A stretch of 64,000 nucleotides of DNA from an uncultured Formosa sp. (GCF_947500765.1 NZ_CANMTH010000003.1:248001-312000); one strand, 5' to 3'; shown: positions 53,903 to 63,269, numbered from the stretch's first letter. The notes: generated by a model not told the origin, from the sequence alone. Translations and numbers: made by a program.

Positions 53903-55234
53903 TTAGTGTTTATTTAGTTGTGGTCCTTTATTAATAATTTTTCCTGCCAACATTAAGAAAAGCAAGCCAAGAAGTAGATATAAACCAATAAAACCAAGTA
54001 GAGTAAATAAGGTATTACCTGAAGACACTGTTGGAGATGCTCCTGCAGAAGTGCGTAATAAATTATACACTAACCAAGGTTGTCTACCTAATTCTGCGGT
54101 GTACCAGCCTGTAGTATTGGCGATATATGGAAAGGGTAACATAAATACTAGTGCCCATAAAATCCATTTAGTTGTATAGAGTTTTTTTCTGAAAAGTTGT
54201 ACCACAGCTAAAAGCATCAATCCAATAAATATGGTACCTAAACCAACCATAATATGATAGGCATAATACAAGCCAGGAATATTTGTTGGGTATACAGAAG
54301 GATCAAATTCATTAAGTCCTTTTATTTCTGCGTTCCAATCTTGATAGGTTAAGAAACTTAAAATGTTAGGAACAGCAATTTTATTATCTAGTTTTTTCTC
54401 TAGCATATTAGGCTGACCAATAAGTACAATTTCTGAGCCGCCAGGTTCTGTTTCAAAAATTCCTTCCATAGCAGCGAAGGTTACAGGTTGATGCTTCACT
54501 ACATTTTTAGCAGCTAAATCTCCTGTTGGAAAAGCTACTAAAAGGCTAGAAATTAATCCGAAAATCACACCTGTTTTCACAAACAGTTTTCCGAATTCGT
54601 GATGTTTATTATTCAATAAATAGAAGGCTCCAATCGCTGCAACTACAAAGGAAGATGTTACCATGGACGCAGCTTGATTATGCAAATAAGAAGGTAATAA
54701 CCACGGATTAGAAAAGAGTGCTCCAAAGTTGTTTAAAACAAATTTTCCATTCTCTAAAACCTCATAACCTACAGGATATTGCATCCAGGAATGTGTAGCG
54801 ATAATAAGATATCCACTAGCCCAAGAGCCTAAAAACACCAGGAATCCAGTTACAAAATGTAATTTATGCCCTAAGAGTTTTTCTCCAAATAAAAAGAGTC
54901 CTAAAAAGGACGATTCTAAAAAGAAAGAGAACATGCCTTCCATGGCTAATGTCTGACCAATAATACCACCTGTGAGTTCTGAAAATTTAGCCCAATTGGT
55001 ACCAAATTGAAATTCCATTGGAATACCAGTAACTACACCCATAGCAAAATTAAGTGCAAAAATCTTCATCCAGAATTTAGCAGCATCGTTGTATTGATCA
55101 AGTTTTGTTCTTAAGAATTTCCATTTAAAATAGACTATCAATAAAGATAAACCCATGGTAAGTTGTGGAAATAGGTAGTGAAATGTGATAGTAAATGCGA
55201 ATTGCATTCTATCATAAAAGAGCATGTCTTCCAT
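53903..55234 (-). CDS. cydA: Cytochrome bd ubiquinol oxidase subunit I
   Basis: This 443-residue heme-bearing subunit oxidises quinol and reduces oxygen to water at high affinity. Conserved segments include YDRMQFAFTITFHYLFPQLT, with the N-terminal heme ligand His19, GMEFQFGTNWAKFSE-like quinol-side residues and GRQPWLVYNLLRTSAGASP. The length indicates the short Q-loop class. The bd oxidase also resists sulfide and peroxide, which fits the sulfur-handling genes nearby. Confidence 0.95.
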   Translation of the reverse strand: MEDMLFYDRMQFAFTITFHYLFPQLTMGLSLLIVYFKWKFLRTKLDQYNDAAKFWMKIFALNFAMGVVTGIPMEFQFGTNWAKFSELTGGIIGQTLAMEGMFSFFLESSFLGLFLFGEKLLGHKLHFVTGFLVFLGSWASGYLIIATHSWMQYPVGYEVLENGKFVLNNFGALFSNPWLLPSYLHNQAASMVTSSFVVAAIGAFYLLNNKHHEFGKLFVKTGVIFGLISSLLVAFPTGDLAAKNVVKHQPVTFAAMEGIFETEPGGSEIVLIGQPNMLEKKLDNKIAVPNILSFLTYQDWNAEIKGLNEFDPSVYPTNIPGLYYAYHIMVGLGTIFIGLMLLAVVQLFRKKLYTTKWILWALVFMLPFPYIANTTGWYTAELGRQPWLVYNLLRTSAGASPTVSSGNTLFTLLGFIGLYLLLGLLFLMLAGKIINKGPQLNKH

Positions 55235-55436
55235 ATTCTGTGTTTTAGACTATAAAAATACAAAGCAACGCTCAATTAAATGGTAACTTTTATTACATAA
55301 TCTAAAGTCTTTTAGATATCTGTTTATATATCAGAAAAATGAATAAAATGATATTGTTAATTTTTCGATTTAAACAACTAGAAATTTAACTCATAATCTT
55401 ATAAAGTTATGTTTAGCTGTATAAAAAAAATATAAA

Positions 55437-56042
55437 TTAATTTTTTATACCTATAAATCGAATCACTTGCGCGTCTCCAATATGAAGACTTCCTTCTGAA
55501 AGTTTGATAGTTTTTTCTTCTAATAATTTAAAATCCAATCCTGAAAATTCTTGTTTTATTTCTTCAATAGAAAAAAGCATATCTTCATTTTTAGGGCCAC
55601 CAGATGTGTACTTTAATTGAGCTTTAGCAAAACTTTCAAAAATTAATGTTCCTCCTGTTTTTAAAAATTTAAGTATATGTTGGTTAGCCTGTTTACGAAT
55701 GTTCGCAGGAAAATGAGTGTAACACATACCAATAGTATCAAATTGGTTGATATTTATGTATTCAAGTACGCCTGTAACTTTATAATCTATAGAAACTTTG
55801 TTTTGTTGAGATAGGAGCATAGCCTTTTCTTTACCAGCTTGACTAATATCGAAAGCAGAAACAGACCATTCTTTTTTTGCGGCATAAACAGCATTCCGAC
55901 CTTCTCCTTCGGCAGGAAGAAGTATGCTTCCTGTTTTTAATTTATCTAATTCTGTCTTAAAAAAAATATTAGGTTGTGTACCGTATATAAATTCTTCTTG
56001 ACCATAGCGGTCGTTCCAAAAGTGTAATGGAGTATTTTTCAT
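55437..56042 (-). CDS. TehB-like SAM-dependent methyltransferase
   Basis: This 201-residue protein starts with FWNDRYGQEEFIYGTQPN, seen in TehB-like and thiol methyltransferases, and has a motif I-like segment ILLPAEGEGRNAVYAA, followed by SAFDISQAGKEKA. The substrate may be a chalcogen or thiol, but this is not established. It lies 6 bases after a second methyltransferase gene. Confidence 0.75.
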   Translation of the reverse strand: MKNTPLHFWNDRYGQEEFIYGTQPNIFFKTELDKLKTGSILLPAEGEGRNAVYAAKKEWSVSAFDISQAGKEKAMLLSQQNKVSIDYKVTGVLEYININQFDTIGMCYTHFPANIRKQANQHILKFLKTGGTLIFESFAKAQLKYTSGGPKNEDMLFSIEEIKQEFSGLDFKLLEEKTIKLSEGSLHIGDAQVIRFIGIKN

Positions 56043-56048
56043 AGTGTG

Positions 56049-56501
56049 TTATATAAACCGGCGGGTTTTTATTTTATAGATTGCATATTCAGGAAATTTT
56101 TCTGATAAAAGTTGCTCTTCGTAGTTTGATTTAAAATAGAAGAGAATTAGTAATAATAAGAATATTAAAAATTTAAATACAGATGCATTATAAATGGAAT
56201 ATCCTAAAGTCATTGCTAAAACACCAGTATAAATAGGATGTCTGCCAATACTAAATGCACCTGTAGTTAGTAATGTGCTTTGTAATGTTGGTGTGGGAAA
56301 AGGAGATATTTTCGTGTTTATTTGCAATAGCGCTATAACGCCTAAAATTAAACCAAAAGCGATTAAGGCTAACCCTGAATGTTTTATCCAAACATTAATA
56401 TTTAGAGGTATTATTTTAAATGGAAATATATAAGCCACAAACAGCAACAGCTGAATGGCTACAAATACATAATCTTTTTTTGAAGGATGTCCTGTTTTCA
56501 A
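56049..56501 (-). CDS. Isoprenylcysteine methyltransferase-like membrane protein
   Basis: This 150-residue protein has four membrane segments and the ICMT/PEMT signature GAFSIGRHPIYTGVLAMTLGYS plus EEQLLSEKFPEYAIYK near the C-terminus. Such proteins methylate lipids or thiol/amine compounds in the membrane. It is in a same-strand run with the MBL-rhodanese protein (19 bases upstream) and the TehB-like methyltransferase. Confidence 0.8.
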   Translation of the reverse strand: MKTGHPSKKDYVFVAIQLLLFVAYIFPFKIIPLNINVWIKHSGLALIAFGLILGVIALLQINTKISPFPTPTLQSTLLTTGAFSIGRHPIYTGVLAMTLGYSIYNASVFKFLIFLLLLILFYFKSNYEEQLLSEKFPEYAIYKIKTRRFI

Positions 56502-56520
56502 TACGTTTAAATAATTGTTT

Positions 56521-57864
56521 TTATTGAAATTTAGTTACAGCATCACTCAAATCGTAAACGGCAACATTATGTGTTATTTTCGAAATAATACTACTTCCTG
56601 CTGCGCTTCTGTAACCGCCTGCGCAATGTACAACAATGGGTTTGTCTGTTGGAATTTCATCTTTAGCAGTTCTTAATTGGTTTAAGGGTATAGCAATTGC
56701 ATTTTTAAAGATTTTACCCTCATCAACTTCACTTTTATTTCTAATATCTATTATGGTATAGTTCTCTAAATGATTTTCAAAATCATTTAAATTGAATGGT
56801 TCTGAGTGTTCAAAACGTGTTTCACTTAAAGTAAGTAAGCCTACTAATTGTTTTTCATAACCAATTTTAGCAATTCTATTTAAAATAGTTTCTCTTTCTT
56901 TACTAGAGTTTAGCACAACATAAAACGCTTCTTCTGGGTTTACGATTGAACCCAACCATGTTTCAAATTTATCATTGTCAGATTCAGCCATAATATTAAA
57001 ACTATTGGCTAAATGGTTTTGTTTAAAATGGGCTTGATTTCTAATATCAATTATTAATGCATCATACGTTTTATTCGAATCGATTTTAAAATGAAAAGAA
57101 GGTTTTGCAATGCTCGATTCTAGGTTTTCGGCTCCATTCTTATTGAGGTCTACATTAAAACCAAAATAGCTCGGAATAAAAGGTTGATCTTTTAAAATAT
57201 GGGCAACAAATTCGTCTTCTGTTACGTCTTTAAAGGCCCAATTTTCAAGTCTTTCTTTTCCTAATGTACTAGAAGAATCCTTACTCATATTTTTACCACA
57301 TAAAGAACCTGCCCCATGTGCAGGGTACACGATTGTACTATCTGGTAAGTGTTTAAATTTATTTTTTATAGTAGCATACATGTTTTTAGCTAACTCTTCT
57401 CGTTTTGCTTTCATATTACCTGCTTTTTCTCTTAAATCGGGTCTTCCTACATCTCCAATAAATAGGGTGTCTCCAGAAAACATAACATAATTATTAGCCT
57501 TGTCTTCTGCAATAATGGTTATACTATCAGGTGAATGTCCAGGTGTGTTAATGCCTTTAAAAGTGATGCTTCCTAATTTTAAGACATCTCCATCATCAAA
57601 TGTTTGATGCGGATAATTGGCTCCTAAAAGTTTACTAACATATATTTTTGCTCCTGTTTCTTTATGGATTTGTAAATGACTGCTCACAAAATCTGCATGC
57701 GGATGCGTCTCAAAAACAGCTGTAATTTTTGCATTGTGTTTTTCTGCTAATTCATAATATTGATTTACGTGTCTAGAAGGATCGACTAGAGCCATTTTAT
57801 GGTCACTAATAATTGCATAAGAATAATGAGCTAATGGTTTATCTTCAAATTGTATGATATTCAT
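56521..57864 (-). CDS. MBL-fold persulfide dioxygenase-like protein fused to two rhodanese domains
   Basis: This 447-residue protein starts with a metallo-beta-lactamase domain of the ETHE1 type: ETHPHADFVSSH (residues 52-63), NTPGHSPDSI, FSGDTLF and VYPAHGAGSLCGKN. Two rhodanese domains follow at about residues 250-350 and 360-447. The second has a catalytic loop HCAGGYRS with Cys414. The first has VVLNSSKERE at the matching position and lacks the Cys, so it is probably inactive. Oxidation of persulfide sulfur is inferred, with the SQR-like protein at 43472-44929 as a possible partner. Confidence 0.85.
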   Translation of the reverse strand: MNIIQFEDKPLAHYSYAIISDHKMALVDPSRHVNQYYELAEKHNAKITAVFETHPHADFVSSHLQIHKETGAKIYVSKLLGANYPHQTFDDGDVLKLGSITFKGINTPGHSPDSITIIAEDKANNYVMFSGDTLFIGDVGRPDLREKAGNMKAKREELAKNMYATIKNKFKHLPDSTIVYPAHGAGSLCGKNMSKDSSSTLGKERLENWAFKDVTEDEFVAHILKDQPFIPSYFGFNVDLNKNGAENLESSIAKPSFHFKIDSNKTYDALIIDIRNQAHFKQNHLANSFNIMAESDNDKFETWLGSIVNPEEAFYVVLNSSKERETILNRIAKIGYEKQLVGLLTLSETRFEHSEPFNLNDFENHLENYTIIDIRNKSEVDEGKIFKNAIAIPLNQLRTAKDEIPTDKPIVVHCAGGYRSAAGSSIISKITHNVAVYDLSDAVTKFQ

Positions 57865-57901
57865 TTTCTTTTTCTTTATTAATTAAAGTATAATTTAAAG
57901 A

Positions 57902-57932
57902 ATTCGGTCTTATAAATATAATAAAACCGAAT
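57902..57932 (-). terminator. Hairpin after the peroxiredoxin gene
   Basis: ATTCGGTCTTAT (57902-57913) pairs with ATAAAACCGAAT (57921-57932), a 12-bp stem with one G-U pair and a 7-base loop. The T run is weak. It separates the peroxiredoxin gene from the MBL-rhodanese gene. Confidence 0.55.
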
Positions 57933-57945
57933 ATTTAAGAGTATT

Positions 57946-58617
57946 TTAAATATTTTTCTTAGCTAAATACCAATCGACTTTTTCTAAAGAATCATCTTTA
58001 AGTCTGTCGTTTAATTCATCTAAAGTTTTAGGAGGACCAACAATAACTTTGTCTCCTTTTTTCCAATCTAAAGGCATCGCAACTTTATACTTGTCTGATG
58101 TTTGTAAGGCTTCTAAAGCTCTAAGAATTTCGTTCATATTACGTCCTACATTTAAAGGGTAATACATAACTAAACGTATTTTTTTATTTGGATCTATAAA
58201 AAATACGGCTCTTACTGCCGAGGTTTCACTTTCGTTGGGTTGAAGCATTCCGTAAAGCTTAGATACTTTCATATCTATATCTGCTATAATAGGAAAATTA
58301 AAATAAACACCTGTATTCTCTCTTACATTCTGTACCCAACCTAAATGAGAATGTACACTATCTATACTCAGTCCTAAAAGTTCGGTGTTCAAGGCTGTAA
58401 ATTCATCTTTACGTGTAGCAAATCCACTCATTTCCGTAGTACAAACAGGTGTAAAATCTGCAGGATGCGAAAACATCACAATCCATTTATCTTTTGCAAA
58501 ATCAGACATTTTAATTTTACCCTTAGTCGTTACAGCTTCAAAATCTGGAGCAGTATCTCCAATTCTTGGCATGCCATAACTTTTTTCTGTGGTTTCAATT
58601 ACTTCTATTGTATCCAT
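57946..58617 (-). CDS. 1-Cys peroxiredoxin (Prx6 subfamily)
   Basis: This 223-residue thiol peroxidase has the peroxidatic Cys59 in HPADFTPVCTTEMSGF; no second resolving Cys is present. The C-terminal arm (PLDWKKGDKVIVGPP) is typical of the Prx6 group. It removes peroxides in the cytoplasm. It is transcribed alone, with a promoter box and an inverted repeat upstream. Confidence 0.93.
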   Translation of the reverse strand: MDTIEVIETTEKSYGMPRIGDTAPDFEAVTTKGKIKMSDFAKDKWIVMFSHPADFTPVCTTEMSGFATRKDEFTALNTELLGLSIDSVHSHLGWVQNVRENTGVYFNFPIIADIDMKVSKLYGMLQPNESETSAVRAVFFIDPNKKIRLVMYYPLNVGRNMNEILRALEALQTSDKYKVAMPLDWKKGDKVIVGPPKTLDELNDRLKDDSLEKVDWYLAKKNI

Positions 58618-58643
58618 AATTAAAGTATTTAATTTATTTATTA

Positions 58644-58674
58644 CAAAGGTAGGTAATCATAGTTTTTTACTATG
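58644..58674 (-). promoter_or_regulatory. Peroxiredoxin promoter with inverted repeat
   Basis: The minus strand has a perfect -7 box TACCTTTG (58651-58644), 27 bases before the ATG. CATAGT-N5-ACTATG (58658-58674) lies in the -7/-33 spacer, where a repressor or activator could bind. I found no TTG at the expected -33 position. Confidence 0.5.
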
Positions 58675-58815
58675 TAATGAATGTTACTGTGAGGATTTTA
58701 TTTTAGCATTAATTTTATATCATTTTAATATCTATAAGTAAGCATTACGTTTTATAGTAAGCTTAATGATTTATGTCAGTTTTAAAATTATTTAATTGCT
58801 TTAAATTTAGCATAT

Positions 58816-59193
58816 ATGAAAATAATTACATCTTTCATTACAACATTGTTGATGGTATTGATTCTATTTAATAGCACTAGAGTGTCGTTCACGTATGCTT
58901 ATTATAATATGGATCGTGTTGGTTTTATTGATGCTTTTTGTATTAATAAAGACAAGCCAGAATTACAATGTAATGGAAAATGTCACTTAAAAAAAGTTGC
59001 AGAAACTCAAGATCCTAAAGAAAATACTCCTGAAAGTATTATAGATTTTAAGGTCTTGCTTTTATTTAGTAATCCTATTCAAAATTATACTTTAACACAT
59101 CTAAATATTGTTAACAAACAAAATGCCATTGTATATAAAAACCTTTATACTTTTAAGCCTATAAGCGCTTGTTTTCATCCGCCTAGGGTATAA
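58816..59193 (+). CDS. Small membrane protein with PELQCNGKCHLK motif (second copy)
   Basis: This 125-residue paralogue of 25031-25399 has a hydrophobic N-terminus (SFITTLLMVLILFNSTRVSF) and the motif CINKDKPELQCNGKCHLK with Cys42, Cys52, Cys56 and His57; the spacing of the first two Cys (10) is the same as in the other copy. It ends ISACFHPPRV, matching FVFHPPLV. It lies 64 bases upstream of the second OprC-like receptor on the same strand, so it is probably in the same operon. The function is unknown; copper handling is inferred. Confidence 0.65.
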   Translation: MKIITSFITTLLMVLILFNSTRVSFTYAYYNMDRVGFIDAFCINKDKPELQCNGKCHLKKVAETQDPKENTPESIIDFKVLLLFSNPIQNYTLTHLNIVNKQNAIVYKNLYTFKPISACFHPPRV

Positions 59194-59257
59194 TGTATTT
59201 CGCCAATTGGTAGTCTTTACTGCCTAAAAAATATTAGTTAAATACAATTCTTATAAT

Positions 59258-61348
59258 ATGAAAACATTATACAGTGTGCTCTTATGCTCACTAGTTACTG
59301 TTGTATCTTATGGTCAAGAACTAAAAGACACAATGCAGCTTAAAACTACAAAATTAAACGAAGTTATAGTCACTGGTAATTTAACAACAGATCCTGTACT
59401 TACGGTTGTAGCAAATACTTATGATGAAAAAATTGTGCAACCTAAAAATGTAGCCGATTTGTTTAACGACATTAATGGTTTCTCTGTGATTAAAAGAGGT
59501 AATTATGCTATAGATCCGTCTTTTAGAGCCTCTCAATACGAACAATTAAATATTCAATACGATGGTGGTACTAAAGCCATGCATGCTTGTCCAAATCGGA
59601 TGGATCCTGTTACTACCCATATAATTCCTGAAGAAGTTTCTAAAATTGAAATTATAAAAGGGCCATATACAGTGCGCTATGGCGCTACTTTTGGAGGTAT
59701 TGTTAATTTAGTTACACAAACACCCGATTACAAGAATTATGGTGTACACGGAAAAGTCTCTGCTGGTTATGAAAGTAACGGAAACGCATTAGTAAACCTT
59801 GCACAATTAGAATATATCCAAGAGAAATATGATGTTGTAGTTAATGCTGGATATAGAGATTTTGGAAATTATGAAGATGGTGATGGAACTGAAATACCAT
59901 CATCGTTTAGAAGTACCGACTATGGCATTAAAATGGGATACAACATAAGCGAAAACCAACGTTTACAAGCACATTGGAGACAATCTTTTGGTCGTGATGT
60001 CTTACATGCAGCTTTACCAATGGACACGGATTACGATAATAGTAGTATCATGTCTTTAGATTATACTTTAGATAATATTGGGGCAATGGTGAAGTCTTTA
60101 ACCGCTAAAGCTTATTATAGTTATGTAGATCATTTAATGACTAACGATAGAAGACCATCTTTTGCAACTACTGAAGCTTCCTCTGCGGTTGATGCGACAA
60201 CAGTAGGAGGGAAGTTAGAATTAAATTGGAAACCAGCAGAAAAATTAAATATGTTTTCTGGGTTAGATGCCATGCATGTGGCTCGTGATGGAAGTAGAAA
60301 TCGGTTCGTAAAAATTATGAATGGCACTACTTTGGAGACTCCAAAGGCTTTCGTCGATAAAATTTGGCAAGATTCCTATATTACAGACTTAGGTGTATTT
60401 ACAGAAACAAAATATAATTTAAACCCGAATACTGTTTTTACTGTAGGACTACGTTATGACCATGTGATTTCTGATATACAAGATCCGGAAGATGATTTTG
60501 CAGCCATGTACGATTTAAAAAAACGAACTGAACATAATGTTAGCGGAACAATTTCTATGAAAAAACGTGTGTCTGACGGGTTTACTTTAGAAGCAGCTTA
60601 TGGTCGAGGTGTACGCTCTGCAAATATGATAGAACGTTTTATAAATCACTTTTCTGTAGGGCAAGATGCATATGAATATATTGGAAATCCAGATTTAAAG
60701 GCTGAAGTAAATAATCAGTTTGAAATTGGTTTTAAAGGCCTTTTACCTCTAAAAAATGGGTTTAATAGTTTTAAATATGAAACCTCATTTTATTATGCTT
60801 TTTACGAAAACTATATTGTTGGTATTATAGATGATAGCTTAACACGTAAATTTAATCCAACTTCAGATCCGGTAAACCCTAAAGTGTTTCGAAATATAGA
60901 TGAAGCCTATAAAACAGGTTTTGAAGTCATGGCACAAGTCGATTTTTTAGATTACTATTTTTTTAAAGCAGCAAGCTCTTATGTATATACTAGAAATAAA
61001 GATTTGGTAGAATCCTTGCCTTTAACACCTCCTTTAACTCATCGTTTTACGGTAGGTATGGAGCAGTCTAAATTTTGGGCAAATATTCAATATAATGTAA
61101 TATCTAAACAAGATCATATTTCTGAAAGTTACGGAGAAAGTCCTTCAGATGCCTATGAAACTTTAGATTTTCGTTTAGGGTTAAAACCAATTAAAAATGT
61201 TACTTTAGGTCTAGCAGTTCTTAATGTTTTTGATAAAACTTATGTTAATCATTTAAACTTCTCGTATTCAAATCAAGCCGATTTTGATAGTACACAGATA
61301 ACAGAACCTGGTAGAAATTTTTCAGCTTTTTTACAATATAAATTTTAA
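59258..61348 (+). CDS. OprC-like TonB-dependent copper receptor (second copy)
   Basis: This 696-residue outer-membrane receptor has a signal peptide (LCSLVTVVSYGQ), a TonB-box-like segment (NEVIVTG), a plug domain with GPYTVRYGATFGGIVNL and a barrel ending in ...SAFLQYKF. The plug has CxxxM at residues 111-115 (HACPNRMDPVT) and the barrel has HxM at 292-294 (VDHLMTN), 181 residues apart, matching the OprC copper ligands. ALPMD (252-256) is shared with the first receptor. It pairs with the small Cys-motif gene upstream. Confidence 0.85.
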   Translation: MKTLYSVLLCSLVTVVSYGQELKDTMQLKTTKLNEVIVTGNLTTDPVLTVVANTYDEKIVQPKNVADLFNDINGFSVIKRGNYAIDPSFRASQYEQLNIQYDGGTKAMHACPNRMDPVTTHIIPEEVSKIEIIKGPYTVRYGATFGGIVNLVTQTPDYKNYGVHGKVSAGYESNGNALVNLAQLEYIQEKYDVVVNAGYRDFGNYEDGDGTEIPSSFRSTDYGIKMGYNISENQRLQAHWRQSFGRDVLHAALPMDTDYDNSSIMSLDYTLDNIGAMVKSLTAKAYYSYVDHLMTNDRRPSFATTEASSAVDATTVGGKLELNWKPAEKLNMFSGLDAMHVARDGSRNRFVKIMNGTTLETPKAFVDKIWQDSYITDLGVFTETKYNLNPNTVFTVGLRYDHVISDIQDPEDDFAAMYDLKKRTEHNVSGTISMKKRVSDGFTLEAAYGRGVRSANMIERFINHFSVGQDAYEYIGNPDLKAEVNNQFEIGFKGLLPLKNGFNSFKYETSFYYAFYENYIVGIIDDSLTRKFNPTSDPVNPKVFRNIDEAYKTGFEVMAQVDFLDYYFFKAASSYVYTRNKDLVESLPLTPPLTHRFTVGMEQSKFWANIQYNVISKQDHISESYGESPSDAYETLDFRLGLKPIKNVTLGLAVLNVFDKTYVNHLNFSYSNQADFDSTQITEPGRNFSAFLQYKF

Positions 61349-61358
61349 ATTAAATCAT

Positions 61359-61398
61359 AAAAAAGAGGATACGTAAAATTTTACGTCCCTCTTTTTTT
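61359..61398. terminator. Bidirectional terminator after the second receptor gene
   Basis: AAAAAAGAGG (61359-61368) pairs with CCTCTTTTTT (within 61389-61398), with an internal ACGTAAAA/TTTTACGT palindrome. It serves the receptor gene (+) and the convergent cytochrome gene (-). Confidence 0.7.
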
Positions 61399-61413
61399 AT
61401 ACTCTTTTGTTTA

Positions 61414-62397
61414 TTATTTATCGAAAGTAATACTCCAAATACCTCTAACTTCATTACTAGTATAACCTATAGCTTTATCTTTTGGATATAAGCGTAATAC
61501 CTTGTTTAACGTTTTTGCATCCATAGTTTCATTTGGTACACCATGACATTGTAAACACATAGCGTTAGTTGTTATGGGATAGTAAACATGAATTTTATTA
61601 TCGATGTTTTTAACAATGGGTTTTGGTTGCTCATTATTTTTTATAATCGATTTATACGTTTCTATATATTTAAGCTCCTCAGTATTGGCTTTATTATTTT
61701 GATTTCTTGGCTTATCAGACACGCGTTTTATTATGGCATCATGGGTTACAGACATACTATCTGTTAATCGGTAAGCTTGTTCATTACAGAATGCTAAAGC
61801 TTCTAAAACGCCATCTTTCTGAATACTTTCTGTTAAATTTTTACCTAAAACAGCTTGTGTAGATAATGCATATTTTAAACCACGTTCTCCATAAGGTACG
61901 GTTGTCTGACTTTGTTTTTGTTGCATGTTCATACCATATCCTTTTCCTCTGTTCTGACCGTTTTGTTTATAATGACTTTCAAACCATTCGGGTTGGTCTA
62001 TTTCAAAATCATATATATAGTCTGCAATTTGAGTTATGGTTTCATCGGGATATGCTAAACCAGGCATTATACCGTAACGTTGTACAGCCCCATACATTAT
62101 AGCATTATCTTGATTCGGATTTTTTATCCAATTTAACATTGCGGCTTTAAATGCTTCTTTAGTAGAATTATTCATTAAGTAACGCTTTTTAATTGCAATC
62201 ATTGGAGGTGCGTTTCTATTATTTTCATCTGCAGTTGGACTATGGCAGATGTAACAATTCGTTTCCATTAATTTTTTACCAGGATGGTCTGTTTCTTCAA
62301 TGTTTTGGCTCACTAAGTCTGTAGTGTTTTTCTTGTTAGAGAAGTTGCAACTCACTAAAAACGTAGTTAATACAAGTAATACTAGACTGTTTTTCAT
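61414..62397 (-). CDS. Cytochrome c fused to Tll0287-like heme domain (DUF3365)
   Basis: This 327-residue lipoprotein (lipobox Cys17, TTFLVSCNFS) has an N-terminal mono-heme cytochrome c domain with CYICH at residues 48-52 and a distal MPG Met region (GIMPGLAYPD). The C-terminal half matches the Tll0287-like/DUF3365 domain with a second heme site, CLQCH, at 281-285. DUF3365 domains are heme redox sensors or electron carriers. It is convergent with the OprC-like receptor gene and not obviously in an operon. The fusion is uncommon in my experience, and the role is unknown. Confidence 0.75.
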   Translation of the reverse strand: MKNSLVLLVLTTFLVSCNFSNKKNTTDLVSQNIEETDHPGKKLMETNCYICHSPTADENNRNAPPMIAIKKRYLMNNSTKEAFKAAMLNWIKNPNQDNAIMYGAVQRYGIMPGLAYPDETITQIADYIYDFEIDQPEWFESHYKQNGQNRGKGYGMNMQQKQSQTTVPYGERGLKYALSTQAVLGKNLTESIQKDGVLEALAFCNEQAYRLTDSMSVTHDAIIKRVSDKPRNQNNKANTEELKYIETYKSIIKNNEQPKPIVKNIDNKIHVYYPITTNAMCLQCHGVPNETMDAKTLNKVLRLYPKDKAIGYTSNEVRGIWSITFDK

Positions 62398-62477
62398 CTA
62401 AAAATAAATTTATATGAATATACAATCATTAGTGCACAATTTTGGTAACTTATGTTACAGTACTAGTTTATAATATG

Positions 62478-63269
62478 CTAAAAATGTTTTTTCAGAATTA
62501 TATCTGAAATGGCATCCCAAAGCGCAATTCTTTTTTCTAAGGCATGTTTAGCAATTGTTAGTGCTTCGTTCCATTTTTGGTCATCATTTTCACAAAGTTC
62601 CGAAACCATTTTTAAAGATAATGGTCCATGTTCATCACCATCTAATTCTATGTGACGTTGTAAATAATACGTTAGTTTGTTATACGATTTGTTTTCAGAA
62701 TCTGATTGTTTCAGAATTTCGATAAACATATCTGGAATAACATCTTCGCGTCCAAATGTAAATGCTGAAGCTACTAGATGTGGTTTATTAGTTGCGATTA
62801 CAGAAAATGAAAATGTAACAAAATCTGCTACTCTTTTATCAATTTGTATCAGATTTAAAGCAGCATCAACAGAATTACCTAATTGGATATGCTTAATAAA
62901 ATGGTGTATTTCGGTTGTATTTGCTTGTGTTTGAAGCATGGCTTCTAGATACATTTCGAAATGACTTTTGGGTTCACCTAATTCATTAATATCACTTTCT
63001 TCTCCAAGAACAATTTCATTTATAAATCTAGATAAAGACGCGTTCTTTGAAGGAACCCAAGGTGTGGTAATTGTTGTAAGTTGTATTTGTAATTGCTTTA
63101 AAAGAGACATAAAATCCCAAACAGCAAACACATGGTTTTCCATGAAAACTTTAATGTCGTCTATTGTTTTTAAACACGTATAAAGCTTGTGGTTTTTTAA
63201 TTGATTTCTTAAGTCAGAAATTTCATTCTCGATATGAGATATTTTATCGGAACTGTTTGTTTTAATCAT
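62478..63269 (-). CDS. DUF3050 heme-oxygenase-like diiron protein
   Basis: I start this protein at the ATG at 63269 ([17 protein letters not shown]); a frame to 63314 adds 15 residues. DUF3050 segments are [48 protein letters not shown] and [16 protein letters not shown]. The spaced Glu/His residues fit the heme-oxygenase-like diiron oxidase superfamily. The substrate is unknown. It lies next to the PqqB-like gene, though on the same strand with a gap of 179 bases. Confidence 0.75.
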   Translation of the reverse strand: MIKTNSSDKISHIENEISDLRNQLKNHKLYTCLKTIDDIKVFMENHVFAVWDFMSLLKQLQIQLTTITTPWVPSKNASLSRFINEIVLGEESDINELGEPKSHFEMYLEAMLQTQANTTEIHHFIKHIQLGNSVDAALNLIQIDKRVADFVTFSFSVIATNKPHLVASAFTFGREDVIPDMFIEILKQSDSENKSYNKLTYYLQRHIELDGDEHGPLSLKMVSELCENDDQKWNEALTIAKHALEKRIALWDAISDIILKKHF

